Assembly: GCA_963969395.1 (NCBI GenBank)
Contig: OZ017801.1
Coordinates: 22,139,611-22,203,610 of the forward strand
DNA length: 64,000 nucleotides
Reading direction: 5' to 3'
Origin: Pseudoscleropodium purum
Taxonomy: Eukaryota > Streptophyta > Bryopsida > Hypnales > Brachytheciaceae
Below the pieces are notes generated by a model. It did not search any database. It was not told where the DNA came from and worked only from the letters and a program-made list of their open reading frames with translations. Below, one piece after another: positions 10,312 through 22,433 of this stretch. Positions within the stretch are counted from its first letter, which is position 1. Every line of letters begins with the position of its first letter. Made by a program: the position numbers and the translations under genes.

Positions 10312-11929
10312 TATACTACCCGCCCTTACCAAAGTTGAAGTCGTTTCCATCCAAATCCGAGTTGTCCCTACCACAATCCAAGCCTTGTACATTGTTAGGA
10401 TCAACTTCAATACATTAATTAAATAGCAACATGCCAACTCATTGCATGATTCGAATGCATTGTCTTTGATTGTTGAGACTAACTTATATCGAGGATGGCC
10501 ACATACAAAGTCTACAATACATTGTCCACCCAATTTTCTATTTCTTGCTAGATAAAACAAACACTAAGCTCCTCAACTTTTTGTATAGCCATTGTGCACA
10601 TAGAAAGGTTATATTTTGCAGGCTCTTCTTCCACATCATAAGAAGATCATTTGGGGACAAAAAATTCAGCCCAACATAAAGATCATTTGGGGACAAAGGG
10701 AACAATTCACTAATGATTTTTAAAAAAAAAATCATAAAACATGAACCGTGGACCATACCCATATATTACATAAACTTCTCAACTTAGTGATACATTCCAA
10801 TAAAATTTGAAATCTCAGACTGAAAATCCCATCTAAAAATATTCTAGACAGAATGCTTGATATCTCACAAGAAATCTTTTTCTCCTCAATTCAAATTGTT
10901 CAGTTCTATTAATAGGAATTTTAAAAAGTTTTCATTCAACATACATATTTGAGTCATTTTTAAGGGCATTTTGAGGACAATCTTTCCATAGTCAAAACTG
11001 CATACCTTTATCTCTAAGATATTTGAAAAATATAAATAAATAAATATATGAGGTTTTGTAAACATTTTGGCAGTGGTATGAAGGTTCGTGATCAAAGTCT
11101 TGGCATGAATCAACACAGTAATCCTTTTTGTTTTCCGCAATTGGGCACTAAAATTGCCTAAAAAATCACTAGCGTCTAGTATTAAGAAAAAATGAATTTC
11201 ATCCACCCGTCATAGGAACATGTCCTCAAATCTTATATGCACACCCGCTCCTACCGACAGATTTTTTTCTAATTTTAATTTCGCAAAATTACAAATGCAA
11301 ATTCTAAAATTCAAAGTGCTACAAAAGCTCACTCTTCAGGAGCATATCGCGGAATCAACGGTTCTTGGGAGCACTTGTTCTTCTGGTATCATGTTTCCTT
11401 GACGATGTGTGATGATTTCACCTTACGGAGCACGACAATACGATAAAGCTCAATTTTGACTCAAAAACAATCAAGATCATATTTCCCCCCCATACAAGAA
11501 GAGATCAAGGAAAGCTCGTATGGCTTCCGAAGAGGAGTATCCACTACTGGAACAAAGGTTCGCCCCAATCCAAACCGATATCAAAAGCTCCACAGCTCCG
11601 AAAAAGAGCAAACAGAATGATGATGGGATCCAAAACACATACGGAGTACTAAACAAGCACATGCACACGCAATAACCATTCATGCATTGCCATAAAAAAC
11701 CCAAACGCAATCCCAAAATCAACAAACCGTGATGAAATTGCTTCGGCAGATAGTGGGCACCAGAAACATCACACTTTCAGACTCAACAATCATCACACAA
11801 AGGGAACTCACAAACCAAGGAATTCAAACTAACACCATAGCACATCAACAAAAAAATGACCCCCACATTCGACCAGTCTCAACAAATCAAACATTGCACC
11901 ACTGTTCCTAGAAAATCAGCCAACAGAAT
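10312..11929 (-). repeat. Right arm of the long inverted repeat, downstream flank of uL6
   Basis: This is the mirror of 1-1618. It begins 64 bases beyond the uL6 stop codon (11993-11995), so the uL6 3' untranslated region probably extends into the arm. Beyond 11929 the window cannot show whether homology continues into the uL6 exons, because the partner sequence lies left of base 1. Confidence 0.95.
11520..11675 (+). CDS. Possible 51-residue reading frame, right-arm copy
   Basis: An ATG opens a frame beginning MASEEEYPLLEQ and ending at a TAA, with charged residues (APKKSKQNDDG) and no cysteine. It is intact in both arms, but the arms are nearly identical, so conservation says nothing about selection. 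It is antisense to the probable uL6 3' region. No family is recognised. Confidence 0.2.
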   Translation: MASEEEYPLLEQRFAPIQTDIKSSTAPKKSKQNDDGIQNTYGVLNKHMHTQ

Positions 11930-11992
11930 TGCTCGGCAAACCAGTCGTCACTTTTATATAGAATAAGAGTTGCACGCGGAAGTTGCACCATT

Positions 11993-13423
11993 TCAATCGG
12001 TACCAATGGTTCCCTTGTCACTCACGTAAATGCCATCCAAAAACTTCCTGATGTCTTTCTTCTTCACGTGGCATTTCTGGAACAAAAACCAACACCAGTA
12101 TCAACCACAGCAGTGCCATTCACATCAAAATTTAAAAATATACATCACTCTCGCTCCAACTGCAAAAATCGTGCTCCCCTCCCCTCCCCCCTCGATGCAA
12201 CCAACCACACCATTCACGCCCAACCAAACCCGCACCAGGAAAACACGACGGATCCACATACCTGGTTGATGAGGGCGCAAGATCTAGATACAAGCTCGAT
12301 GTCGTTTCCATCCAAAACCAGCTCGTCCTTCACCTTCTCCGATCGGGTCACGGTCACACCCGGCAACATCTCCACTCTGCGCACCTGCACAATCCAGTAA
12401 AATCACATTCAGAATCCTTCAGGATCAAGACCGAGGTAGGCTCACCAACTACATGCCATGACACCAGTTCCCGGAACAAGGGAAGGCAGGACTGCGAACT
12501 CCTCGCTTGGTAGGACACAGAAAGTGATGGAGACTAGTCCCACCAGCGGGACCAAGACCCAGGGCGTCTGAAAAAGACCAAAGGTCAGGGTGATCCAACC
12601 ATAGGGTAACCCATCTCCGTACAGTTGAAGTAAGACGATGGCCCTACACCGCCTCCCTATCCTCCGCTGGTGGAAATTGCAGTAATTACAACAGAAAATT
12701 GAAATCCCGCGAGCAAACGAACCAAAGGGAAACTGCACATCCCCATGAAACGAAATTCTCCACCTCCCACGGCAACGCAGTGCCAAGAAACGCAAAAAAC
12801 ACTAATCCCACTCCGAAGGAACCGAGCCCTAACCCTAATCAAACTCCCAATTCATCAAGCACCTCGGCCTCCGTGGGCATCGCCGTTCGCCTTCCGTCGG
12901 CAAAAACATGAGCATCAATTGAAAAGCTCCACGCATTCAGATGGAACGAAACGGCACACGGTGACCAGTCCGGTTCCGCAACATCAACCCGTCAGTCGAC
13001 ACCCCAAAACCCTAAAACCCAAAGGAGACCCCGACCGGAAGCGAAACGAACGTGACGTACCTTCTTCTCGCCCAGGAAGTTCCTGATCTCGATGTTGTCC
13101 TTGTCGGCGCCAATGCTGGCGTTGATAGGGAAATGCGCGTACACGAACCTCATCTTGTACCTGTAGCCCTGGGTGACGCCGGTGATGAGGTTGTTCACGT
13201 GGCTGATGGCGGTGCGAATGGCGGCCATCGTCTTGCGGGTGCCGAACCAGGCATCGACCTTGAGCTTGCGGCCTCCCTCTTGCAGCTGGAAGTCGAGGTT
13301 GAGGTGCTTGAAGTTGCGAGTGAGCACGCCCCGGGGGCCAGTAACCCTAATCTGCTTGGCCTTGATTTCCACCTTCACGCCCTCGGGCAAATCCATGGTC
13401 TTCGTCGCCAAGATGGTCTTCAT
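11993..13423 (-). CDS. RPL9: 60S ribosomal protein uL6 (L9), three exons
   Basis: Cytosolic large-subunit ribosomal protein with two uL6 folds that contact 23S-like rRNA near the factor-binding region. Exons on the minus strand are 13423-13061, 12384-12262 and 12076-11993. All introns are GT-AG (676 and 185 bases), and both junctions fall between codons. The 189-residue product starts [15 protein letters not shown], carries [29 protein letters not shown] and [18 protein letters not shown], and ends [16 protein letters not shown]. Plant L9 proteins are about 190-195 residues, so this is complete. The ATG at 13423 is the first in frame and gives the conserved N-terminus. Coding GC is much higher than in the flanks. 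Intron 1 contains several CCCTAA/AAACCC-type boxes (about 12826-12836 and 13004-13018), common in ribosomal protein genes. Confidence 0.97.
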
Positions 13424-13527
13424 GATGGCCGACGGACGAGCGAGCAAGCGAGCGCGCGCAGGGCGATGGAGGAGGCAGCCGCAGCGATGGCAGCACAGCA
13501 GATGCTCGAAAGCAAAGAGGGCTCCAT
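13420..13527 (-). promoter_or_regulatory. Upstream ORF ending on the uL6 start codon
   Basis: An ATG at 13527 opens a 35-codon frame ([11 protein letters not shown]..., rich in Ala, Leu, Ser and Cys) whose TGA stop shares bases with the uL6 ATG in the sequence ATGA. If the transcript starts upstream of it, ribosomes translating this frame would terminate exactly at the main start, an arrangement compatible with reinitiation. The transcription start is unknown, so its presence in the mRNA is inferred. Confidence 0.4.
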
Positions 13528-13639
13528 TCGTCGCCGCCGCTACTCTTGAGCCCCCCGCGCGGGCCGGGTGTCGCCCAGTCGCGGTCCGGTCCCGCAAAAT
13601 CTCGGCACCCGTCCGGGTTGTTAGAGGTCATTATTGGAG

Positions 13640-13800
13640 TCAGCGTTCGGGAAGCTTTTTGAGTTGCCCCGGTAATTTTCCTCCTCTTTATAAAGGGACC
13701 GGTTTCTTTTTCCTAGAAGCACCGGTTGCATCCTCTCCTTCTCAAAATCTTCCGGTTTATTTCCTCTAGTATCAAATTCTCACCGGCCAATTTCCTTCAA
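13640..13800 (-). promoter_or_regulatory. Probable uL6 core promoter with TATA-like box and CCGG cluster
   Basis: TTTATAAA at 13687-13694 lies about 265 bases upstream of the uL6 ATG and is the best TATA-like box on this strand. Just upstream, four copies of (A)CCGGTT or a near variant occur at about 13699, 13721, 13753 and 13783, spaced about 22-32 bases. The sequence between the box and the ATG is GC-rich and, close to the ATG, CT-rich, as expected for a plant ribosomal protein leader. Confidence 0.45.
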
Positions 13801-16800
13801 CTTCAAATTTATAAAGGTTGCAATACATCCTCCATATAAGTTGGAAATATTATATTTTTCATGGCAATTAGGTTCAAAACTATTGCAATTGTCATTTAAA
13901 TATGTATTGTTCTCACATGTCTCAAATTTATCAACTCTTCATTGATCAAAGTATTTGCAACTTGATGTCAATGAGCAAGATTTTTTGGTTGATGCAATAA
14001 CTTGATTCAATATAGCTTGAATATTGATATGCAAGTTTTGCACGGATTACTTGTAAAACTTGCATATCATTGATGTTATTTGTCACGGTGCCAAAATCCA
14101 ACTTTGATATCAATCCTCGAACATCATCACTAATTGTAGTGTGGTAAGCAAGCAACTAGTAATGGTGCCAAACAACCCTAAACACAACTAGATAACTATG
14201 ACAATTCTAAGTGATAGGCACAAATAAATATCAATTTGTAATACCACAAAGAATCAATGAAAATCTTCATTTTCAAGAAATTTAGCTCCTACAAAAAACT
14301 TGACAACTTCTTCATGATTACTCCAAAAACTATATAATACTCTTGCTCTACCACCAAGCCACCTCTACAATAAGAAAGATTCAAATACTAAACAAAGCCT
14401 CAATCTTTGTATACATCTTGAAAGTCAATTTAAGAAGAAGTAGTGTCCACCTTGTCCAAGAAGATACCCACCTCTAGTAACCCGGGTATTAGCCTTGAAT
14501 TCTAAATTGCAAGCAACTAAGATCCAACAATTTCATGGAAGTGGCGGCTAAATAGCCCCCATTTATTTTTTGCACACCGGTAGGTTGCTAGTCCTACCAG
14601 TGTTTTGTCCAGTTTTCCATCCTCCATTTTCACACTCCAACCAATTATTTTCCCAAAGGCACCGCCCAACAATGAACTAACTGCCGATTCTTCCCAGACA
14701 TTGGTTGGAATTTAGAGGGCCTTTGTTTCCTTGCCCAATTAACCTCTAAATGCCCAAGGCTTGTTTAGAGTTCCTCTAAATTGAACAAAATGCCAACATT
14801 TCGGTAAGTTGTATCAATTTTTTGGAATTGGAACCATACAAATTCAAACTAGACATGCTAGAGATCTCATAGGAAAAGAAAACACAAAATATCACTTATG
14901 GAGTGAAAGATAATAATGTTTGACCATGACTATGTTAAAATTGCAAAAAAGATGTGAAGTCTTTCAATCCTCTTTTCACAAGTCAAATCTAAAAATTTGG
15001 TGACCAAAAAAATATGAGGTTGAAGGGCCTAATATGCATAAGCCCAATCAATTTATGGCTTCTTAAAATCTACTCTACAATTTTCATAAATGAATTTTGA
15101 TTGTGATTTTTTCTCCAAGATCTAGTGTATTTGAGCCAAGAGCTCTCAATACTATGGGAAGTCAAGATTACAATGGGTACCCTTGCACAAAATGTTGAAT
15201 AGAAAAATCACTATCATTTAATTTCAAGATCAGATTTTTGATACTAAAACTAGACTCCAAGAAGAACTTTTCAAAAATAGAAACTACTAAAAATAGAAAC
15301 TTGGTTAGGTTTTATTTAACTTCCAAGTTTTGCAAACACCAAATTTTGGTGCCTTGGACAATTAGGGGTTAATTCCCAAAACAAGCACCCAAAATTGTCT
15401 CTATGGCTCTTTGAGGAATGGTAAGTTTTTTTTCTTCCAATCCTCAATCTTCAATCCAATTGCTTTGACCAATCAAATTTTTGTTTTGGGTCATGGTTAG
15501 GTCCTCTATAAGGCCAATTGTGAAGGGCAATTACAAGTACTAGTTTAAGTTTGTCATTTGCATATTTTCATTTGTATGTATAACAATAATTTTTTTTTTT
15601 TAAATATATTTAAAACTTCCTATGTAGGCATCCATTTTTTAGATTTATTACATCCATTTTCACAGCCAAAAGTCCTTGGAGGATCATGGTTAGGTCTTTT
15701 CCACCTTTACACATTTGGATGAAAAGCACAAAGTGCCACCAAGAAAATTGCCATTCATCTTTCAACCATACTCTATAAAAATATTTTTTGCCGTTGATTT
15801 ATCATGTGGTTCAAATGAGAAGGATTTTCCGCATCACCAAGTAATTTGGACTTCTAATCAATCAAGAACCAAAATTTCCATTGACACTTCTATTGCCACA
15901 CATTGGAAAATGCCTTACTCATCAAGAATTGTGAAAAGAAAATTCCTCTTTGTCAAGTTGCATCCTCTTCCTCAAGTTCCATTTTTGCATGTGCTTGATA
16001 ATGAAGTATTACAATATCTTCTCATTTCTTAGCCTCTTAGGGACTAAAACATAGTCTTGATTTTCAAAATTACGAGGGTGAATTAAAAAAATTATGCAAC
16101 TTTAGAATAATGATACAAGAATGGCTTTTAAATAAAGGTTGTAAGATATGATACATAGGTATCATATCAATATCGTTTGGTCTACATTAACCAATAATTT
16201 CCACCAAAGTTTGCAACCAAAATTTGAAAATTCCTTCCTAAATCAATCATAGATTAAACATATGTAGCATTTTCTCTAATTTTCAAACATTAAGATCTAA
16301 CCATCATATTTTTATGAATATTTTTTAATTATTCATTCAATTTTTTATTGGTGGATTGTTTTTTGTGGTCAAACCTAACGACACAAATTGAACTATAGAA
16401 TATTTGGAAAGAAAAAATTCTAAGAATTTGTATAATACAAACATAAAAGAATTCACAAAAGAACTCACAAACATGTAGAGGAATGCAAAAAACAAAACTA
16501 TGTGTACTTGGCACATATTTGTTGGATATATTCACAATGGAAGGGGCTAAAGGTGCCCATAAAGAAGGACATTTTTGTGCCTTCATGGACAACAATCTTC
16601 ACATCATAGAAATTTGGCAAAAAATCTTTATAATTTACTTGTTTATTGCATAATTGTTTCACCTATGCTTTAGTCTCTTTGTAGTAAATATCTATAAGAT
16701 TTGTTGAAATTTTGGTATACAATGCTGTGTCATATAAGGTAAACTATGTCTCTACGAACAAACTAGGAAGAAACCCATCGTGAATGAAATTGCAATCATG

Positions 16801-17633
16801 GCATACATTGTCAAGGACAAACCAGAACCCTCTAGATATTCAAATAGTGTTATTGATTTTTCTAGAAGCTTCTTTAGTGTTCTAGAAGAATCTCCTAGAT
16901 GATAATATATATAGGAGTTGAGGCGAAGGTAGTCCTCAGTCTCAGCAATACCTTTTGTGATCTTAATCTCATACCTCTAATTCTAGCCTTATATTTCTTG
17001 TGTAGGAACCTAGAGAAACAGATTTTAGTTATGTCAAATAGAATTTGAAGTAAGAAATCCATTTTCAATATATTTTTTTTGCTTCTATGTGGTTGCAACA
17101 AAGAAATTATTGAAAGTATGGATTAGCAAACAATAGGGTCTCTTAATTGAGATAGAATGATCAAGTCTTTCAGAGAGAATAAAAAATGGAGAATTGGAAG
17201 ACAAATGTTGTACGAGGAACAAGGTTGTTGAGAGTATGATAGTATTATGGAGGTCCTACTTGGGCCAGCTATTCTTAGTTAGACTTGTTTTTGGAGGTAT
17301 GCAGTTCGAGTTGAGTGAAAATGTAGCATATGTAAAGCACTATTTTAGCATACTTTTCTATTGCATTTTAGTACCCTTTGCATTAAATTGTAGTTTGGAG
17401 TAATTTTATTTTTATAGCTCAAAGTTTCTTTGCTCTAGCTAGACTTTGTACTTAACCTTTTATACTTATGATGTTTTGAATGTCCTATAGCTAATTTTCT
17501 TTTTGGTTTATGTCAGATAAGAAACGCATCTATAAGATCTAGGCTGGATGGGATTCTGCCATGTCAAGCGTCGGAGGACTCCATTCTGGACTATAGGTAG
17601 TATATAATACTTAGTATAAGGAACTTCCTTTGC
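13801..17633. other. Gene-poor AT-rich stretch
   Basis: No recognisable gene. Open frames at 15715-16032 (105 codons) and 16329-16595 show no motif and have the composition of random AT-rich DNA. Phrases such as 'cacaccggtaggttgctagt' at about 14573 echo the CCGGT boxes upstream of uL6. The general style (runs such as 'tttagagg-cctttg') resembles the decayed repeats at 33-56 kb, but I could not establish an alignment. Confidence 0.4.
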
Positions 17634-18023
17634 TTGGCTCCTACAATTAATTCCACCATGGACTTCTCTATTAAGCACGTTGAAGATGGAGTGGTAAAGA
17701 GTCCTCTAGATAAGAAGTTGCACTTTCCGGTTTGTTGCTTGCCATCTCCTTTGCATTCTAAGGTAGTCTTTGATTTGTCAACGTCGCCAATTAATTTTGA
17801 AAGAAGGACACGAAGGAAACTTTATAGAAATGCTAATTATCCAATGTCTACACCGGAAGTGAAATCCAATATGCCACATGACTTGGATGCAAAAATTCAT
17901 GAACTCGTTGTTGTTCAACTTCTAATTCCACGTCGTCATGCATTGACTAAATCAAGACCATTAAAGAGAAAAGCTGAGACATCATCATGTACACAATCCT
18001 CTACTCCAACTTGGGACTCTTGA
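17634..18023 (+). pseudogene. N-terminal part of an FCP1-like gene, probable fragment
   Basis: A 129-codon open frame read from a CTC codon (first ATG at 17658). Its start (NSTMDFSIKHVEDGVVKSPL) resembles the segment LSTMDAASMAIDYSK followed by VEDDVVNSLL at 43340-43420, which in that second locus follows an FCP1-like domain. The later part is basic (RRTRRKLYR, SRPLKRKAE). The weak similarity suggests it is the 5' part of the same gene type whose phosphatase domain begins at 18680. No known family is recognised for this portion itself. Confidence 0.35.
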
Positions 18024-18679
18024 AAGCAGAGGTCATTATAAGCACAACGAAGAGAAAACATGCGTTAGGCAAGTGTGGGTGTCAAGGCCGGATGCAACCA
18101 AGGGCCCAAAATTATGTGGGCCCTTGAGAAGCTGAAGAGTACATCACGTTGTTTATAGTTGTTTGTAATACATGAACATTTTGGTTATATGACTTTCATA
18201 TTTTTTTCTCTGAGTTTTACTCCATTTTTGACCTAGATGTGTTCAAGGACCCTAAATCACATTCACTACTTGAATTCTACATATGTAATCATATAGAGGT
18301 GTACCTATTAGTTTGTGAGCACTACAAATTGATATATTATTACAAATCAGGTAGTTAAAATAGTACATCTTTTGTTGGGATTTTGCCTTTATCCAACAAT
18401 TGTATATAAATGATATGATTTTTTTGGTAATAGAGATTGAGTGCGTAAATTTGAACATATCATTTCTCAATTTCCTTATTTGCAAGCCTATTTTATTATC
18501 ATTGAATATTTTTATGTATTTGCTAATATTGAATTCTTCTTTTTCTGCTCCTATTTGCATTGAGAAATTCCAATGTCATTAGAAAGAAGCTCTTGTTTCT
18601 ATGGAAAACTCCCAAAATAGTGAATATAGTGATTATCTGGCTCTCCTACTTCTGCATTTAAACAGATAAATCCATTTAT

Positions 18680-19486
18680 TTGTTGTTTTGCTCTGATCAC
18701 GTAGAATTGGAGGCTGCGAGAGAGGTCATCCCTAGGGAAGTATCACCTATAGTATCCCAACTACAAAGGAAATCACTGAACATGGGCTTAGACTTGAACA
18801 ATGTCCTATGCCAATCTATCCAAAAGTCCAACGTTAATAACACCAAGACCTATCAAATCAAAGACCATGTTCTATGCCATTGCTACCCCATGACCATCAA
18901 ACTGAGGGCCATATACGCTAGGTAAAACCTAGGAGAATTCCTAAGTGGGATGTTTGAGATTGTAGAGAGGGTAGTGGTCTAGTTCTCAATGCTCAAACAC
19001 AATGTGAAGCCCATAGTCAAGTACATCTTTAGCAATTCCAAAGCCCCATTCGACATCCTAGGGCAGGAATTTTTTAGGTCAATTGAAATGCACCCGGGGT
19101 TGTACCTACATTTTGGTTTGAAGATGCTACTCCTTAAAGTGCTTTTGAAGGGATTGTTCACCAATCCTAGTGGTAGCATGTCCTTCATGGCGGACAACAC
19201 CCTTCTCATTGACAACTCTCCTAATAAGAGCGTTTGCAATGAGAACGGGAACACCCTTTTTTTAGAGTTGTGGAGTTGTGCAAAATAGAGGGACGTCCTC
19301 ATGGGCAACCACTTGTCAGGGCAGTTGTGGGTGTACATTGAAGCCAACTACATTGGCGTCAACTCGCTAATTGCCTCCAACTACAAAATGAAGGACATTG
19401 TGGTAAGTATGCAAAGGTCTATGGACAATGTCAGATCGACATTTGAATTGCCAAGGATTGGCCTAGTGATAGAGCCCCATTGTTAG
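18680..19486 (+). pseudogene. FCP1/NLI-interacting-factor-like phosphatase pseudogene, copy 1
   Basis: One reading frame with three in-frame stops (TAA at 18923, TAG at 18980 and 19286) follows the order of the FCP1-homology HAD phosphatase domain, which removes phosphate from RNA polymerase II tails or related substrates in active members. It shows motif I as GLDLNNVLC, then NLGEFLSGMFEIVERVVV, FSMLKHNVKPIVKYIF, FDILGQEFF, and DNTLLIDNSPNKS for the acidic motif, then a tail ending IEPHC. Two stops sit where tryptophan is expected (copy 2 has W at the third). Both the second Asp of DxD and the second Asp of the DD pair are Asn, so even without stops the protein would probably be inactive. A collinear copy lies at 42486-43626. 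Confidence 0.72.
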
Positions 19487-19652
19487 AGATCCTAGGTAGG
19501 CTTTGAGACACTTTTTTGTAGATAATGGAATGTCATTTTGTACTTGAGTTTTTGTATGCTACATTTATTTGTAAATAAAAATAGACTCCAACATTTGAAT
19601 TGAAATCATATCAAAATTAGTTGCCTTTGCATGTGCATAAATTATATAATGC

Positions 19653-20130
19653 GTGGACAACTCTTGTAATCTTCTCATATTGCAAGTTCAAACTACTTAT
19701 TCCAAACTCCCATCTCTTAAGGAGAAGCTAACTAGGAGCCTATTTTTTGGATCAAAGAAGTCCCTATCCAAACACTTTGAATCCCTCAGAGGAAGTTGCA
19801 GAATGGCTCCAATTTCCAAACCATACATGCTATGATCTACCACGAACACAGCATTTGTGGCTATAGACTACTCCAAGGGGGAGGTTAAAAACGGCATCAT
19901 CAACAACCCCCCTAGTCGGGAACCAATGTAGACCCCAATTTGCTACCCATCATCGTTCAAACGGACATCCTCGATTTGAACAAGATTATTCTTGCCAACT
20001 CTGAAGATAGACATTGCGATGAGTAGAAAGCTCAACCTACCTATCGGCAACAGTGCTAGGTAGCCTTGCCTCGAGGATGATCCGTCGGTGCCGCCCCTAC
20101 AATCGTTAGTTGTCTCGGGGGACCTTTAAG
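19653..20130 (+). pseudogene. 5' segment of a second tandem FCP1-like gene, broken
   Basis: The translated frame TYSKLPSLKEKLTRSLF, KKSLSKHFESLRGSC and ISKPYML is clearly collinear with 43200-43626 (TYSKLPFSKDKLTKSLL, EKSLSKCSESLRGSC, ISKPNMLLSTMD). A stop follows YML and further frame damage is visible. Because a similar segment precedes copy 1 (17634-18023), this looks like the start of the next member of a tandem array. Sequence similarity to the second locus fades at about 20110-20130. Confidence 0.5.
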
Positions 20131-20285
20131 GAAGTGTGCTACTAGAGACCTTGATTCCATTACCTTATCTTCAACTTGAGGATGATTGACTGCATTCTTT
20201 GTTGTCCAGGGGAGTGAGATGAACTTTGTTTGCAAACACTCTATTTCAACAAAGGATTGTCAAAGACCATTGACAGTCTCTTGAA

Positions 20286-20573
20286 TTGAAGTTGGCAAAA
20301 GGTAGACTTTCATATGTAAGCAATGTGAATACAACATTGCTCAAGTCGCCTCCTAGAAGGGCTAGATCTCTTCCCACGTCTAAGGTTCCTAATAGCGTTT
20401 GGAAACTAAGGCAGAAAGATGAAGGAATTCACAATGCGGGTTTCTTGAATGCAATCAACTTTGCACGTGGTCTACACTATCATTCTCATTACAAGGATAT
20501 CTTAAGAGGCTTGGCTAGATTGAAAGTGACAAAGGCAGCGAATATCAATTGTCCAATCCATAGTAATGCTTAG
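20286..20573 (+). CDS. Unrecognised 95-codon open frame
   Basis: The frame opens at a TTG codon (the reading MKLAKGRLSYV assumes initiation there) and ends CPIHSNA. It is basic and Ser/Arg-rich in the first half (PPRRARSLPTSKVPNS), better than the surrounding AT-rich frames, but without any known motif. It could be an exon or remnant belonging to the preceding FCP1-like array. Confidence 0.2.
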   Translation: MKLAKGRLSYVSNVNTTLLKSPPRRARSLPTSKVPNSVWKLRQKDEGIHNAGFLNAINFARGLHYHSHYKDILRGLARLKVTKAANINCPIHSNA

Positions 20574-22433
20574 GTGAGCAAAACAAGTTTTCAAAGCCAT
20601 GGGCTTCTGATCAACCTTATTATTATTATTATTAAAATATTAAATAAATTACATAAAAAGAGAGAGACAAAAAAGTAGAGTGCTCGGTGTATAGTGGGCC
20701 TCTACGTTTCTACATGCATTTAAAGAAATTATACGATTTATAATTCATTTTCTGAAGTTGGCCTTGTCAACTATAGTTACATATTCATCATGTAATTGGT
20801 GTCTTTAAGAAATTAGGCTTTTAGGGATGCCTTACTACTTATTTTTCTATAGCTCAAGTATTTCCTTGAATATAATATCAACGATTTTTCCCTTTACTTT
20901 ATCCATGTGGTTTCCCATGTCATTTGCAATTGGTTGAATGAATGCAATTCAAAACTTTTATGTTGGATTTTATTTATTATTGACCTCAACAACTCTTCCT
21001 TCAAAATTCCTCCTCGCTCATATTTCAAAAGTCTCAAATGTCCACTTTGTCTCAATTTAATGAATAAGGCCTTATTAGACTATTATCAATGCATCAAAAA
21101 GTCCCTACCACTAATTCAATGTTGATTCAATAATTTCAATTTTTTTTTAATAAAATTTAATTACAAGTGTAATTATATAATGAATATTTCAATATATATT
21201 TTTAAAGCATTTCAGTACTTAAAAAATCTTCATTTTGGATTTTTTTTAGTGCTAAAATTATATGAATGTAACTACAATATTTCTTTTGATTCTATTTTCG
21301 CATTGATAAGATGACACTTTCACTTTCAATGTACCACTGTGTTGTTAGTTATTACGTCACTTCACACTTTTAACTACATTAGAATAAAAATAAGTGCATT
21401 TAGAAAGCCCACTAGATTCCAATTGGGAAGGTGACTAAAACGGATATATCTTGTATCTTGTATATATTTCCAAAGGCTTGATGAGAGAACGGACCCTATT
21501 ATATCGTAGTAGAGGATGTAATATTAAAGAGGGTTGAGTGCAATGACAACTTGTACTAGATAAACAACAAGCCATGATAGCAATGAGTAGGTTATTAGAC
21601 ATAACCAGTTGTTCACTTCTCAATCACAACCTTTGATCTTCATGATCCAAAGGTGTAGAAAGCAAGTTGAAAGGAAAAAAGGTTACGAGTTGCAACTTGT
21701 GATAGTGACGGGTTGCCAATGGAACTGTGCCACGTTAGCATATAAAAAAACAAAAAAACAGTTAAGTTTCGATTGATGTTCGGGGCCCAGATAAGCCGAG
21801 CAGCGTCAAGGGTATCAGACATTCGCGAGGAGAGGAATTATCGTTTCCACAAAGGGGGCTAGACCAGAGCAAGCGTCGAGCACGAATGGACACGGTGAGA
21901 GAGGTTGGGGACTCCTTGATCCCAAGCTCGCGAGCTTTTACAGAGCAATTGTGCTGCATGCTGCAGTCTGTTGCGGGTGCACGTATGGCTGTTGTGGCGA
22001 ATTGAGGGCTCAAGGAGGGAGATTTCTCGTACTGTTGTGTTAGGAGGACTGAATGTGGGAAGTACTGCAATGCCCGCTTGTGCAGGATTTGTAGTGGGAT
22101 TCTGACTGGTTTCTCTGCTCTGGCAGTTGGTTTTAATTTGAGCTCGTGGGAGTGTGATGGATATTGTAGGACGGAGGAGAGATGCCAGCTATTGTAGGAG
22201 AAACGTTGGATCGACCTTTCCTGCTCTTACTACAGGACAGTAGAGTAGCGCTGGTACCTTCGGAGCTTGTGGAGCGCGAGTAATTAATTTACTGATTGAT
22301 GATATTATGCTGCGCAATTAGTGCAGTGCGATTCAAATAGCAGGTCCTCTCATTCATCCCGGTTTTTATTGGCTTAGGAGCAGATATGGGAGTTTCACAG
22401 CCTGAGCAAGAAGAAGTGGGCCGTTTCGCGATC
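20574..22433. other. Intergenic sequence and probable upstream region of the OSB/PPR locus
   Basis: A (TTA)n microsatellite lies at about 20612-20634. From about 21780 the GC content rises and repetitive homopolymer runs disappear, consistent with approaching a promoter. No reading frame with a known motif is present. Confidence 0.4.

Noticed and set aside
12442..13086. Several open frames in and around uL6 intron 1
   Set aside because: They overlap the intron and exon 1 on either strand with no motif. The GC-rich composition favours long chance frames.
13052..13769. Long plus-strand frames opposite uL6 exon 1
   Set aside because: Antisense shadows of the uL6 coding exon and leader.
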